Positions 6,376 to 14,734 of a DNA stretch of 64,000 nucleotides are shown here, one piece after another. Both the position numbers and the translations under genes were made by a program. This DNA is from EW11 sp035765635 (lineage in GTDB: Bacteria; Verrucomicrobiota; Verrucomicrobiia; Opitutales; Opitutaceae). The DNA is taken from contig DASTWZ010000031.1 of assembly GCA_035765635.1 (NCBI GenBank), forward strand, positions 62,001 through 126,000. The letters run 5' to 3'. Position 1 is the stretch's first letter, and the number at the start of each line of letters is the position of its first letter. The notes below the pieces were generated by a model that worked only from the letters and a program-made list of their open reading frames with translations, was not told the DNA's origin and made no database searches.

Positions 6376-9300
6376 TTGAACTACGTCGAACTCCACGCGC
6401 GCAGCGCTTTCAGCTTCTTGCGGGGGTCTTCCAATCCGGAAGACTTGGCGAGGCGCGTGGTCGAATTGGAGCTGCCGGGCTTGGCGCTGCTCGATCGCGA
6501 TGGGGTTTATGGCGCGCCGCGGATCTACAGTTCGGCCAAGGAAAACAGCTTTCGTCCCCTCGTCGGCGCGGAAATCACCATGGCCGATGGCACGGTCGTG
6601 CCGCTGCTCGTGGCCCAACGCAGCGGTTATCAAAATCTCTGCCGCCTCATCACCCGCGCCAAATTGAACGAGCGCGAGATTGGCCCCGCCGTCGAAGCCC
6701 TCGATCCAGGTGTCGATCCCCAAGAGCGCAAACGCCCCTGCTTTGCCACCTGGAATGAGCTGGCGGAATTTTCCGACGGCCTCATCGCGCTCACCGGCGA
6801 CGAGGAAGGCCCCGTGCGCCACGCCTGGCGCAATCGCGGCGCCGTCGCCGCCAATGAAGGCCTGAAAAATTTGCTGCGCATCTTTGGCCGCGGACGCCTC
6901 TACGTCGAACTGCAGCGTCATCGCATTCGCGGCGAGGAATCCGAAATCAAATTCCTCACCGATCTCGCCGAAACACATCGCCTGCCCCTCGTCGCAACCG
7001 GTGGCGTGACCTACTCCGAGCGCGAGCTGCGACAAGCCGCCGACGTCTTCACATGTCTGCGCCTGCACACCACGCTCGACGCGGCAGGGCGAAAACTTTC
7101 GGTCAACGACGATCGCCATCTCAAGTCCGCCGGCGAAATGAAAGCGCTCTTCCGCGATTTGCCGAAAGCCTATGAAAACTCCGCGCGCCTCGCGGATCGA
7201 TTGGAATTCACGCTGCAAAATCTCGGATACGCCTTTCCCTCATTTCCAGTGCCGGAAGGCTGCACGATGGAAAGCCAGTTGCGCGAAGACACGTTCCGTG
7301 GCGCGAAAGAGCGCCTTGGAAAACTAACGTCTGAACTGCGCCACCAACTCGAGACGGAGTTGGCTCTTATTATCAAACTCGGCTTCACCGGTTATTTTCT
7401 CATCGTGGCCGACATTTGCCGCTGGGCGCGCGAACACGGCATCTTGATCCAGGGCCGGGGCAGCGCGGCCAATAGCGCGGCCTGTTTCTGCCTCGGCATC
7501 ACGGCCGTCAATCCGCTCGAGCAGCATTTGCTTTTCGAACGTTTTCTCAGTGAGGGCCGGGTCGGCTCGGATGGACGTCCCTCGTGGCCCGATATCGATC
7601 TCGATCTGCCCAGCGGCGATTTGCGCGAAAGCGTCATCCAGGAAGTTTATCGTCGTTACGCGCCGCGCGGCGCGGCGATGACCGCCAATGTCATCACGTA
7701 TCGCGGCCGCAGCACGGTTCGCGAAATCGGCAAGGTTCTCGGTTTCGCTGACGATGCGATGGATCGTTTCTCGAGTTTGTACGCGAACGGGGATTTTCCG
7801 CACACCCTCGATTTGAAGAAACAGCTCGCGATGTCGGGCATTCCAGAAGCGCACCCGCGCACCGAGGCGTTGCTCACGCTTTATCAGCAGATTTATGGCC
7901 TGCCCCGCCACCTCGGCCAGCACTCCGGAGGCATGGTCATTTGCCAGGGCGACCTTGACTCAGTTGTGCCGTTAGAACCCGCATCCATGCCAGGCCGCGT
8001 CGTCTGCCAGTGGGACAAGGACGATTGCGAGGACCTCGGCATCATCAAAGTGGATCTGCTCGGCCTCGGCATGATGGCCGCAATGCAGGACACGTTGGAA
8101 TTGTGCCGGCAAAGCGGACGCGGCCCCGCGAAATTGCACGAGATTCCCGTGGACGATGCCGCGACGTACGAGTCGATGTGCCGCGCGGAAACCGTGGGCG
8201 TTTTTCAAATCGAGAGCCGCGCGCAGATGGCGACGTTGCCGCGGTTGAAACCCAAGGTGTTTTATGACGTGGCCATGCAAGTCGCGATCGTGCGACCCGG
8301 ACCGATCGTGGGAAATCTGGCGCATCCCTTGATTCGACGGCGCAATGGTCTCGAGAAAATCGAATATATCGATCCGAGCGTGGATCACCTCGTGATTCCG
8401 ATCCTCGAGCGCACCATGGGTGTGGTGTTGTTTCAGGAACAGATGCTCGAACTCGGCATGGTCCTGGCGAATTTCACCGGAGCCGAGGCGGAGGAATTGC
8501 GGCGCGCGATGGGCTTCACGCGAGACGATTCAAAACTCCAGCGCGTTCTGGCAAAGTTTGTCGCCGCGCTGCGCCGCGCAGGGCGCAACGAAACCGTGGT
8601 GAAAAAACTGACCAACGCCGCGCTTTCGTTTGCGTCCTATGGCTTCCCGGAATCGCACGCCATCAGCTTCGGTTTGCTGGCGTACGCAAGCACGTGGCTG
8701 AAAGTGCATCGCCCCGCGGAATTTTTGGTGGGCTTGCTGAACAATCAGCCGATGGGCTTTTATTCTCCTTCGACGCTGCTGCAGGACGCGCGGCGCCGAG
8801 GCAATGTGCGCGCCAAACCGGTGTGCGTCTGCCAATCCGACTGGCGCTGCACCGTGATCGATGATCGCACGATTCGCATAGGACTTTGCTATGTGCGAGG
8901 CGTGCGCGAATCGGCGGTGCGCGTGATGCTCGCCGCGCGCGCGGAAAAGCCGTTCGCGTCGTTGACGGATTTTCTGCAACGCACGGATTTCAGCGCGCCG
9001 GAACGCCGTGCGCTGGCTTCAGTCGGTGCGCTGAATGCCCTGGCCGAGCACCGGCGCGCCGCGCTCTGGCAAGTCGAAGCGGCCTGGTCGAGCGACGAGA
9101 GTTTGTTTCAACGTTTTGCCAGTGAAGAAGAGACGCTCATGCCTCTGGCGCCGATGTCGCGAAGCGAACGTTTCAACGCCGATTTCGCAGCCATGTCGCT
9201 GACCACGGGAGTGCATCCGATGTCGATGTTGCGCTCGCGTCTGCCGCATATCTGGTGCGCTGGAGACCTGCCGCTGGTGCGCAACGGGGAGCGCGTGAAG

Positions 9301-9567
9301 ATCGCCGGTTCCGTGATTTGCCGGCAACGTCCGGGCACGGCGAAAGGATTTGTTTTTGTCAGCCTCGAAGACGAAACCGGCATCGCCAACGCCGTAGTGC
9401 CACCGATGTTTTTCGAAAAGAAACGCCTCACGATCACGCAAGAGCCCGCGCTTATCATCACCGGGAAACTCCAGAATGTTTCCGGAGTGATCCATGTTCG
9501 CGCCGAAAATATCGAGCCGCTGCGCGAGACCGATCTGCCGGAGCAAACGTCGCACGATTTCCGGTGA
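6376..9567 (+). CDS. dnaE2: Error-prone DNA polymerase DnaE2
   Basis: 1063 residues, the DnaE2 size (replicative DnaE is about 1160). An N-terminal PHP domain opens with NYVELHARSAFSFLRGSSNPEDL, typical of DnaE2. The C-family catalytic motif PDIDLD gives D406 and D408. A helix-hairpin-helix region and an OB-fold (VKIAGSVICRQRPGTAKGFVFVSLEDETG) end the protein. It does lesion bypass with ImuA/ImuB after SOS induction. The likely start is TTG at 6376; the ATG-less start and missing ribosome site may reflect the repeat element just upstream. The gene should be under the LexA box at 3218 unless that element carries its own promoter or stops transcription. Confidence 0.95.
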   Translation: MNYVELHARSAFSFLRGSSNPEDLARRVVELELPGLALLDRDGVYGAPRIYSSAKENSFRPLVGAEITMADGTVVPLLVAQRSGYQNLCRLITRAKLNEREIGPAVEALDPGVDPQERKRPCFATWNELAEFSDGLIALTGDEEGPVRHAWRNRGAVAANEGLKNLLRIFGRGRLYVELQRHRIRGEESEIKFLTDLAETHRLPLVATGGVTYSERELRQAADVFTCLRLHTTLDAAGRKLSVNDDRHLKSAGEMKALFRDLPKAYENSARLADRLEFTLQNLGYAFPSFPVPEGCTMESQLREDTFRGAKERLGKLTSELRHQLETELALIIKLGFTGYFLIVADICRWAREHGILIQGRGSAANSAACFCLGITAVNPLEQHLLFERFLSEGRVGSDGRPSWPDIDLDLPSGDLRESVIQEVYRRYAPRGAAMTANVITYRGRSTVREIGKVLGFADDAMDRFSSLYANGDFPHTLDLKKQLAMSGIPEAHPRTEALLTLYQQIYGLPRHLGQHSGGMVICQGDLDSVVPLEPASMPGRVVCQWDKDDCEDLGIIKVDLLGLGMMAAMQDTLELCRQSGRGPAKLHEIPVDDAATYESMCRAETVGVFQIESRAQMATLPRLKPKVFYDVAMQVAIVRPGPIVGNLAHPLIRRRNGLEKIEYIDPSVDHLVIPILERTMGVVLFQEQMLELGMVLANFTGAEAEELRRAMGFTRDDSKLQRVLAKFVAALRRAGRNETVVKKLTNAALSFASYGFPESHAISFGLLAYASTWLKVHRPAEFLVGLLNNQPMGFYSPSTLLQDARRRGNVRAKPVCVCQSDWRCTVIDDRTIRIGLCYVRGVRESAVRVMLAARAEKPFASLTDFLQRTDFSAPERRALASVGALNALAEHRRAALWQVEAAWSSDESLFQRFASEEETLMPLAPMSRSERFNADFAAMSLTTGVHPMSMLRSRLPHIWCAGDLPLVRNGERVKIAGSVICRQRPGTAKGFVFVSLEDETGIANAVVPPMFFEKKRLTITQEPALIITGKLQNVSGVIHVRAENIEPLRETDLPEQTSHDFR

Positions 9568-9577
9568 TTTTTTATTT

Positions 9578-9651
9578 CCCACGAATCACACGAAGGGCAC
9601 GAAATTAGGAAATTATTATATAATTTTCGTGCCCTTCGTGTGATTCGTGGG
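9578..9651. repeat. Long hairpin repeat CCCACGAATC...GATTCGTGGG
   Basis: Arms of about 29 bases (9578-9606 and 9622-9651, differing by one inserted T) enclose a 15-base AT-rich loop. A degenerate relative with the same ends lies at 52886-52924. CACGAA-rich palindromes of this kind recur in many environmental bacterial genomes. Here it may also end dnaE2 transcription. Confidence 0.75.
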
Positions 9652-9681
9652 CCTATCCAACGTCTTCGAACCGCTTAAAAG

Positions 9682-9711
9682 AAAAACCCCGGACGACTGA
9701 GTCATCCGGGG
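9682..9711 (-). terminator. Intrinsic terminator after the micro-ORF
   Basis: Stem CCCCGGAtGACT / AGTCGTCCGGGG followed on the minus strand by TTTTTC, beginning 14 bases after the stop of the 25-codon gene. Confidence 0.9.
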
Positions 9712-9724
9712 TGTGATTTTCTTA

Positions 9725-9802
9725 TTATTTAGCGTAGTCGCGAAACGCGATCGTCAGGAGACCGACGACAACGTAAATCGCGAGTGCAGTAGCGGTGAAC
9801 AT
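9725..9802 (-). CDS. 25-residue single-helix membrane peptide
   Basis: ATG at 9800-9802, stop TAA at 9725-9727. The peptide starts MFTATALAIYVVVGLLTIAF and ends RDYAK: one hydrophobic helix with a charged C-terminus, like many bacterial small membrane proteins. A strong GGAGGA lies at the proper distance (eight bases) before the ATG, and a textbook terminator follows immediately, so it reads as a complete free-standing gene. I recognise no family; KdpF-like peptides are of similar size but differ in sequence. The partner is unknown. Confidence 0.7.
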   Translation of the reverse strand: MFTATALAIYVVVGLLTIAFRDYAK

Positions 9803-10145
9803 GAATGTTTCCTCCACTGTTAGACACCCGTCCCGCAAGCAGACCGGTGTATTAAGGCTTCCGGCGTGATACCGGAAGAGATGATCGAAAGAACAAGCTA
9901 ACTGTCGGACATATCTAAATACGCTGGAGCGGCCGTAAAGTTACAGGCGACCTTCGACAAATTTCTTACAAGTAGATGCGACCCGCTTGCAGCTTGCGGC
10001 TCGCGGCTTGCGGCTTGCAACGGAGCGCCGGCCTCCCGGCCGGCCAACCCCCAAATCCGTCCCGCTTCGCGGGACACTAGAAGGTTTGCCAGCCGGAGGC
10101 CGGCGCTCCGTTTCGATCTCAGCCCGGCAGCTGCCTCTCAAAACT
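9803..10145. other. Gene-free spacer with repeats between the micro-ORF and hrpB
   Basis: About 340 bases. The first 180 bases should hold the promoter of the micro-ORF (minus strand), but no clear -35/-10 pair was recognised. The remainder contains degenerate tandem copies of GCTTGCGG (9985-10020) and the composite hairpin at 10019-10112. No credible coding sequence is seen. Confidence 0.6.
10019..10112. repeat. Composite palindromic repeat with nested hairpin
   Basis: Outer arms AACGGAGCGCCGGCCTCC (10019-10036) and GGAGGCCGGCGCTCCGTT (10095-10112) are perfect reverse complements. Between them sit GGCCGGC and GTTTGCCAGCC remnants and a second hairpin, GTCCCGC-TTC-GCGGGAC (10059-10075). Degenerate GCTTGCGG tandem copies precede it. 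It resembles REP-like repeats of GGAGCGCCGGC type common in Verrucomicrobia. Confidence 0.75.
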
Positions 10146-12701
10146 TCACCGCCACTCATGGCGTGGATAACGGCGCGACAACTCGGCTTTGATTTTCGGA
10201 TACATATCGCGCCAGAAGGCCGTGAGATCGTCGGTGACTTGAATCGGGCGCTGGTTGGGCGCGAGGACTTCGATTTTCACGGGCACGCGGCCATGGCCGA
10301 GCGTGAATTTTCCTTCGACCCCGAAAAGCTCCTGTATCCGCGCACTCAATACAGGCGGCCCTTCCTTGCTGTAGGTCACGCGCGAGCGCCGGCCATTGCC
10401 CATCGTGATTCGCTCGGGCAAATATTCGTCGAGCACGGCGAGCTGCTCCGCCGTCAACCAATCGCGCAGGATCGGCATCACCGGTTTCTCGCGAATGGCT
10501 TTGTAGCTGCTTTCGCCGTAGCAAATCTGCTCGATCAACGTCGCGCGATCGGCATGGGTCAGGACGTTGACTTCCAACTCGGGAAACCACTCGGCGAGGC
10601 GATTCACTCGGATGATCCACTGCTCGACCGTTTCATCCCACGCCTCGAGTTTCAATTTTCCCGAAACGACTTGCTGGGTCAAAAGCGCCGCGGCCTCGCT
10701 CAAGGGCACATCTTCGCTGCTCGATTTTGCTTCCAAGACGAGATCGCGAAAGCGCCGTTCGCGACGAGCGATGACGCGCTTCGCCGACTCATCGTACACG
10801 ACGCCCATGCGCTCGACGTAATCCCGCGGGAAAAGCTCCTTCAGCCAGGCTTCATCGATCGCTGTCGCCAGACTCAGAAGCACGTTCACTTCCCCGCCCC
10901 GCCCTTCGATCTCACTCACTTCGGCCGCGACCAGCAGCGCCGCTTTCTGAATCGCGCTCTCACGCGCCAACACGCCGCGACGTCCATGCACGAGTTCGCA
11001 ACGCAGCGTTCCAGTATCGAGGCGTTTCGCCAGATGATCGGAGAAACCAGCGAGCACACATTTCCGAACTTCCGCGCCATCGATGCGGCGCTCGGAAACG
11101 TCGAGTTTTTCTTTCTCCGCAATTTCCAAAAACTGTTCGAAGAGCGGGCCGACTTGGCGTGCGCCCTGTGCGTGGATGCCAAGGCGCCGGCACGCATCGA
11201 GCGAATAGTTGTTTTTGTCGGCGAAGCGCCAGGCCCGCATCAGCAGAAAAAAATCCGATTCCGTTTCCTCGCCCAACGCATCTTCGCGGGCATCGTCCAC
11301 TTCTCGCGAACCGCCGCGCAAAAGAAAATTCCGTCCCTGCGTGAGCGCCGCCATCAATGCGACGGAACGCACGCATCCGCGCTGATCGGCTTCCAGCAGC
11401 ATGCGCGCATAGCGGGGATGGACGGGAAAGCGCAGCATCTTGCGCCCCGTTTCGGTGATGCTCGAGGGGACCGTCGCGCTCGTCGCAGCGACCGCGCCCA
11501 AATCGGCGAGCAACATTTCGGCGCGCTCCAATCCGCGTTGATCCGGCCTCTCGAGCCAAGGGAAACTGGCCACATCATCGATGCCGCTGGCCTTGAGGGT
11601 CAGGACGACCTCGGCGAGATCGAGCCGTTTCACTTCCGGCAACTCCTGGCGCGGCCGGTGCGCGTGCTCGCGTTCCGTCCACAACCGCACGCACACACCC
11701 GGCGCAGTGCGACCCGCGCGGCCCGCGCGTTGATCGGCAGACGCCATCGAAATTTTCTCGATCAGCAGCGTGTTGATTCCTCGATGCGGATCATAGCGCG
11801 CGACACGCGCAAGCCCCGCGTCGACGACCACGGTCACGCCCTCGATCGTGAGCGATGTTTCCGCGACGTTCGTGGAGACGATGATTTTGCGTGCATCGTA
11901 TCGCGCGACAGCGCGGTCTTGTTGGTCAGGTGGCAACTCACCGTGAAGTGGAAAAACAATGCTGCCGCGAAGCGCCGGTGACGCCTGCACAGCCTGAACG
12001 GTGCGATTGATCTCATACGCGCCAGGCATGAAAATCAAAATATCGCCCTGAACGCGCTCGGAGACCCGCGCGCATTCGCGCGCCGCGACGTCCCAAACAG
12101 GTTCGCGTTCAAAATCGACGGACTTCGCGAGATATTCGATCGCGACGGGAAACGTGCGCCCTTGGGAGACCAGCACATCGCAGGGCGCGAGATATTGGTT
12201 GAGCGTCCCCGTATCGAGGGTGGCCGACATCACGATGATCTTCAGATCCGGCCGCAGCGTCTGTTGAATCTGCAGCGCGCGCGCCAGACTGATATCACCG
12301 TAGAGATGGCGCTCGTGAAATTCGTCGAACACGAGGGCGGAAATTCCGCGCAGCGATGCGTCAAACGACATCTGCCGAAGCAGGATTCCCTCTGTCACGA
12401 AACGAACGCGCGTTCGTGCGCTGACCCGCGATTCGAGGCGTATTTGATATCCCACTACATCGCCGAGAGGTGCGCCGACCTCTTCGGCCACACGTTTCGC
12501 GAGGAGGCGCGCGGCCAGGCGGCGCGGTTGCAGCACGACGACTTCACCGCCATCGAGGAAGCCATGCCGCAAGAGGATCTGCGGAATCTGCGTGGATTTT
12601 CCGGATCCGGTGGGCGCCTGGATGATCAGCCGGCCCTGTGCTCGAAGACTGGATACGACAGCGTTTTCGAGCTCATAAATGGGCAGTTCACGAGGCGTCA
12701 T
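10146..12701 (-). CDS. hrpB: ATP-dependent helicase HrpB
   Basis: 851 residues, close to E. coli HrpB. Walker A APTGSGKST is near residue 30 and the DExH box is the family's DEFH (VFDEFHERHLYGD). Motifs III (MSATLD), V (VSTNVAETSLTIEGV) and VI (QRAGRAGR) follow in order. The C-terminus RPIQVTDDLTAFWRDMYPKIKAEL and the end RYPRHEW are the HrpB signature. It is a DEAH-box RNA/DNA helicase whose cellular substrate is poorly known. Its start is 14 bases from the stop of the next minus-strand gene. Two palindrome A sites lie in the coding region. Confidence 0.95.
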   Translation of the reverse strand: MTPRELPIYELENAVVSSLRAQGRLIIQAPTGSGKSTQIPQILLRHGFLDGGEVVVLQPRRLAARLLAKRVAEEVGAPLGDVVGYQIRLESRVSARTRVRFVTEGILLRQMSFDASLRGISALVFDEFHERHLYGDISLARALQIQQTLRPDLKIIVMSATLDTGTLNQYLAPCDVLVSQGRTFPVAIEYLAKSVDFEREPVWDVAARECARVSERVQGDILIFMPGAYEINRTVQAVQASPALRGSIVFPLHGELPPDQQDRAVARYDARKIIVSTNVAETSLTIEGVTVVVDAGLARVARYDPHRGINTLLIEKISMASADQRAGRAGRTAPGVCVRLWTEREHAHRPRQELPEVKRLDLAEVVLTLKASGIDDVASFPWLERPDQRGLERAEMLLADLGAVAATSATVPSSITETGRKMLRFPVHPRYARMLLEADQRGCVRSVALMAALTQGRNFLLRGGSREVDDAREDALGEETESDFFLLMRAWRFADKNNYSLDACRRLGIHAQGARQVGPLFEQFLEIAEKEKLDVSERRIDGAEVRKCVLAGFSDHLAKRLDTGTLRCELVHGRRGVLARESAIQKAALLVAAEVSEIEGRGGEVNVLLSLATAIDEAWLKELFPRDYVERMGVVYDESAKRVIARRERRFRDLVLEAKSSSEDVPLSEAAALLTQQVVSGKLKLEAWDETVEQWIIRVNRLAEWFPELEVNVLTHADRATLIEQICYGESSYKAIREKPVMPILRDWLTAEQLAVLDEYLPERITMGNGRRSRVTYSKEGPPVLSARIQELFGVEGKFTLGHGRVPVKIEVLAPNQRPIQVTDDLTAFWRDMYPKIKAELSRRYPRHEWR
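10334..10352. repeat. 19-bp palindrome A, site 2
   Basis: GTATC-CGCGCACTC-AATAC in hrpB; one arm mismatch (C/A). Confidence 0.6.
12440..12458. repeat. 19-bp palindrome A, site 3
   Basis: GTATT-TGATATCCC-ACTAC in hrpB. Confidence 0.6.
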
Positions 12702-12715
12702 TCATCCGACGCCAC

Positions 12716-14593
12716 TCAATTGACGTTCGCCGAATTGACGGCAAAGGGGTGCCCATTCACGGGCATTTCGCCGGCAAACTCGAAGGGCGCTGTGCCATCT
12801 TCGCCTGCGCCGTACTTCACGCCGAAGCGGTCCGTGATGCTGCCGATGCGGAAGCTCATGATCTTTTTGCCGTTGTAGTCGGCGACCGTGAGAATGTTTC
12901 CGCGGGTGGCGACGCTGGCCGCGACCGGATCACCCATGCGCGCGTCCTTGATGGTCCGGTAGATTGCACCTTTGCCATTGTAAGTCACCACGCCGTCGAT
13001 GCGACGGTCTCCGCGCGACGTGACCCAGATCAGATTGTTCAACGGGTCCGGGCTGCTTTTTGCCGGGAGCAGGTCCGGCAGCGAACCGGACGAGAACCGC
13101 GTAAAGATCATGTTGGTTGGATTTCGACCGACCTGCATCGTGCCCATTTCCGTGAGCGAGCCTTTTTTCTGCCAGGACCAACGCGCCATGAGCGACGAGG
13201 CATTAAAGATGTGCAGTGTGCCGTCTTCGCTCGCAGCGTAGGCCTTGAAGACATCCGGCGACCAGCGGTCGATTTTCAATCCGGCGAGCACCGCAGTCGG
13301 CGCTTGTACTTTCATTTCGGATACAACCGTGGGCGTGATCTCAGGTTTTTCCGCGAAGGTCAGCGGCCATTTCCCGGGGCCCGAGCCGCGCGTCGCGACC
13401 GTGTTCTGGAAGGATTCCTCTGAAGAAAGATAAGAGTCGCGGACGTATTGGAAAAGTGGAGACAAGTCGACGAACGCGATCTTGTTTTCCGACTTCGACG
13501 CCACGATGGCGTAACCGTTGAGCGCGATGATGCCGCCCCAATTCACTTCCGTTCCGGCGAGACTCTTACGCACGCCAGCGTCCTTGAGATCGATCTGGCT
13601 CAACACCTTGTTGTTGGTCTGTGACGGACCGCCCCACCAGCCATTGCTCGCGGCAGCGACAGAAGTCGGCGCCGACATGGGCAGATCGACGTAACCGAGC
13701 AGCTTCAAATCCGAGAAACTGCCCTGATTCGGCAAACTCATGTAGGGCCAGGTGTGAAAAGGAATGTACTTCGCCTCGATCGCGATCACGGCGAGCTGGC
13801 CCTTTAACGTGTCTGTGTCCCACACCGTGACGACGGCGAATTCATTTTCCGCCGTGACGGCAATCGCCGTCGGAACTTTGTTCGCCGGGAGCATGATGCC
13901 CGGATACGGGCGCTCGTTGCCCGCGCGACTCGTCTGCGTGCCGGCCACGCCGATCAATCCTTCGCGGTACACGACCAGCGCTTCATTTTGCAGCATGCCG
14001 TAGTTGCGTACCATCGCCACGGGATGCTGCGGGTAGTGGCCGAGCATCGACTTGTAATATTTCTCGCGCGTTTGTGGATCAGGATGCGGTTTGCCGCTGG
14101 CGTAGTCGAGGCGCGGGCTGAGAGCGTAAACGTGATTGTAGTAGGCGAAGACCTGGATGCGATCGAGGCCGGGGTCGTTCGCCGGATCGTCCGGCGCATA
14201 GGCCACCTGACCGCTGTCGCTCCAATAATCCGTGTCCGTGACGCAGCCGTCTTTGCCCAACTCGTACGGGTTCGTGCGATTGGCGAAGGACAGTTTGCAC
14301 TCTTTCGACTCGGGTTTGAAATTCGTCGGGCGATCGTCAGACGCGTCCGGATTAAGCGCGGCAAACGTCGGCCCCAAGCGCAAATCGAGCGTCACGGCGC
14401 CCCAGGCTTTCGCGACACTGGCATACGCCGCGCGGTCCACGGAGCCATTGTCGGAGAGAACATTGATCGAACGAACTTCCGCAGCGACAGGCTGCGGCGG
14501 AATCACTTCTCCCGAGGAGGGAGGCTTCGTGGTCGTACCTGTTATCAATGTCACGGCCACTGGCAGCGTTAGCATCAGCATGGTCTTGTACAT
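12716..14593 (-). CDS. Large secreted protein, possible beta-propeller
   Basis: 625 residues from the ATG at 14591-14593, chosen because it opens a signal peptide (MYKTMLMLTLPVAVTLITG); the open frame runs on upstream without a good start. The mature protein has repeated short strands of the type NEFAVVTVWDTDTLKGQLAVIAIE, GGIIALNGYAIVASKSENKIAFVDLS, DVFKAYAASEDGTLHIFNASS and NNLIWVTSRGDRRIDGVVTYNGKG, which look like blades of a WD40/YVTN-type propeller. Four cysteines are few and unpaired by eye. No enzymatic motif is recognised. It precedes hrpB on the same strand, probably by chance. Confidence 0.6.
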   Translation of the reverse strand: MYKTMLMLTLPVAVTLITGTTTKPPSSGEVIPPQPVAAEVRSINVLSDNGSVDRAAYASVAKAWGAVTLDLRLGPTFAALNPDASDDRPTNFKPESKECKLSFANRTNPYELGKDGCVTDTDYWSDSGQVAYAPDDPANDPGLDRIQVFAYYNHVYALSPRLDYASGKPHPDPQTREKYYKSMLGHYPQHPVAMVRNYGMLQNEALVVYREGLIGVAGTQTSRAGNERPYPGIMLPANKVPTAIAVTAENEFAVVTVWDTDTLKGQLAVIAIEAKYIPFHTWPYMSLPNQGSFSDLKLLGYVDLPMSAPTSVAAASNGWWGGPSQTNNKVLSQIDLKDAGVRKSLAGTEVNWGGIIALNGYAIVASKSENKIAFVDLSPLFQYVRDSYLSSEESFQNTVATRGSGPGKWPLTFAEKPEITPTVVSEMKVQAPTAVLAGLKIDRWSPDVFKAYAASEDGTLHIFNASSLMARWSWQKKGSLTEMGTMQVGRNPTNMIFTRFSSGSLPDLLPAKSSPDPLNNLIWVTSRGDRRIDGVVTYNGKGAIYRTIKDARMGDPVAASVATRGNILTVADYNGKKIMSFRIGSITDRFGVKYGAGEDGTAPFEFAGEMPVNGHPFAVNSANVN

Positions 14594-14734
14594 AGGTGCG
14601 AAGCAGCGAAAACCGAGATAAATTCCAAGCGCCCGGTAACGCTCTCGATTCCACAGGGAGCGGGCCAAAGGAACAAAGGTTCCGCCATTCCGCCACGCCG
14701 AGAGAAAAATCGGCGACAATCGCCGCCGCGCTTC

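Noticed and set aside
7954..7975. Reverse-oriented TCTAACGG...TGAGTCAA in dnaE2
   Set aside because: Two mismatches, opposite orientation and within a conserved coding stretch; probably chance.
9987..11981. 664-codon plus-strand open frame opposite hrpB
   Set aside because: It is the antisense shadow of hrpB in high-GC DNA; it has no family pattern and begins in a repeat.
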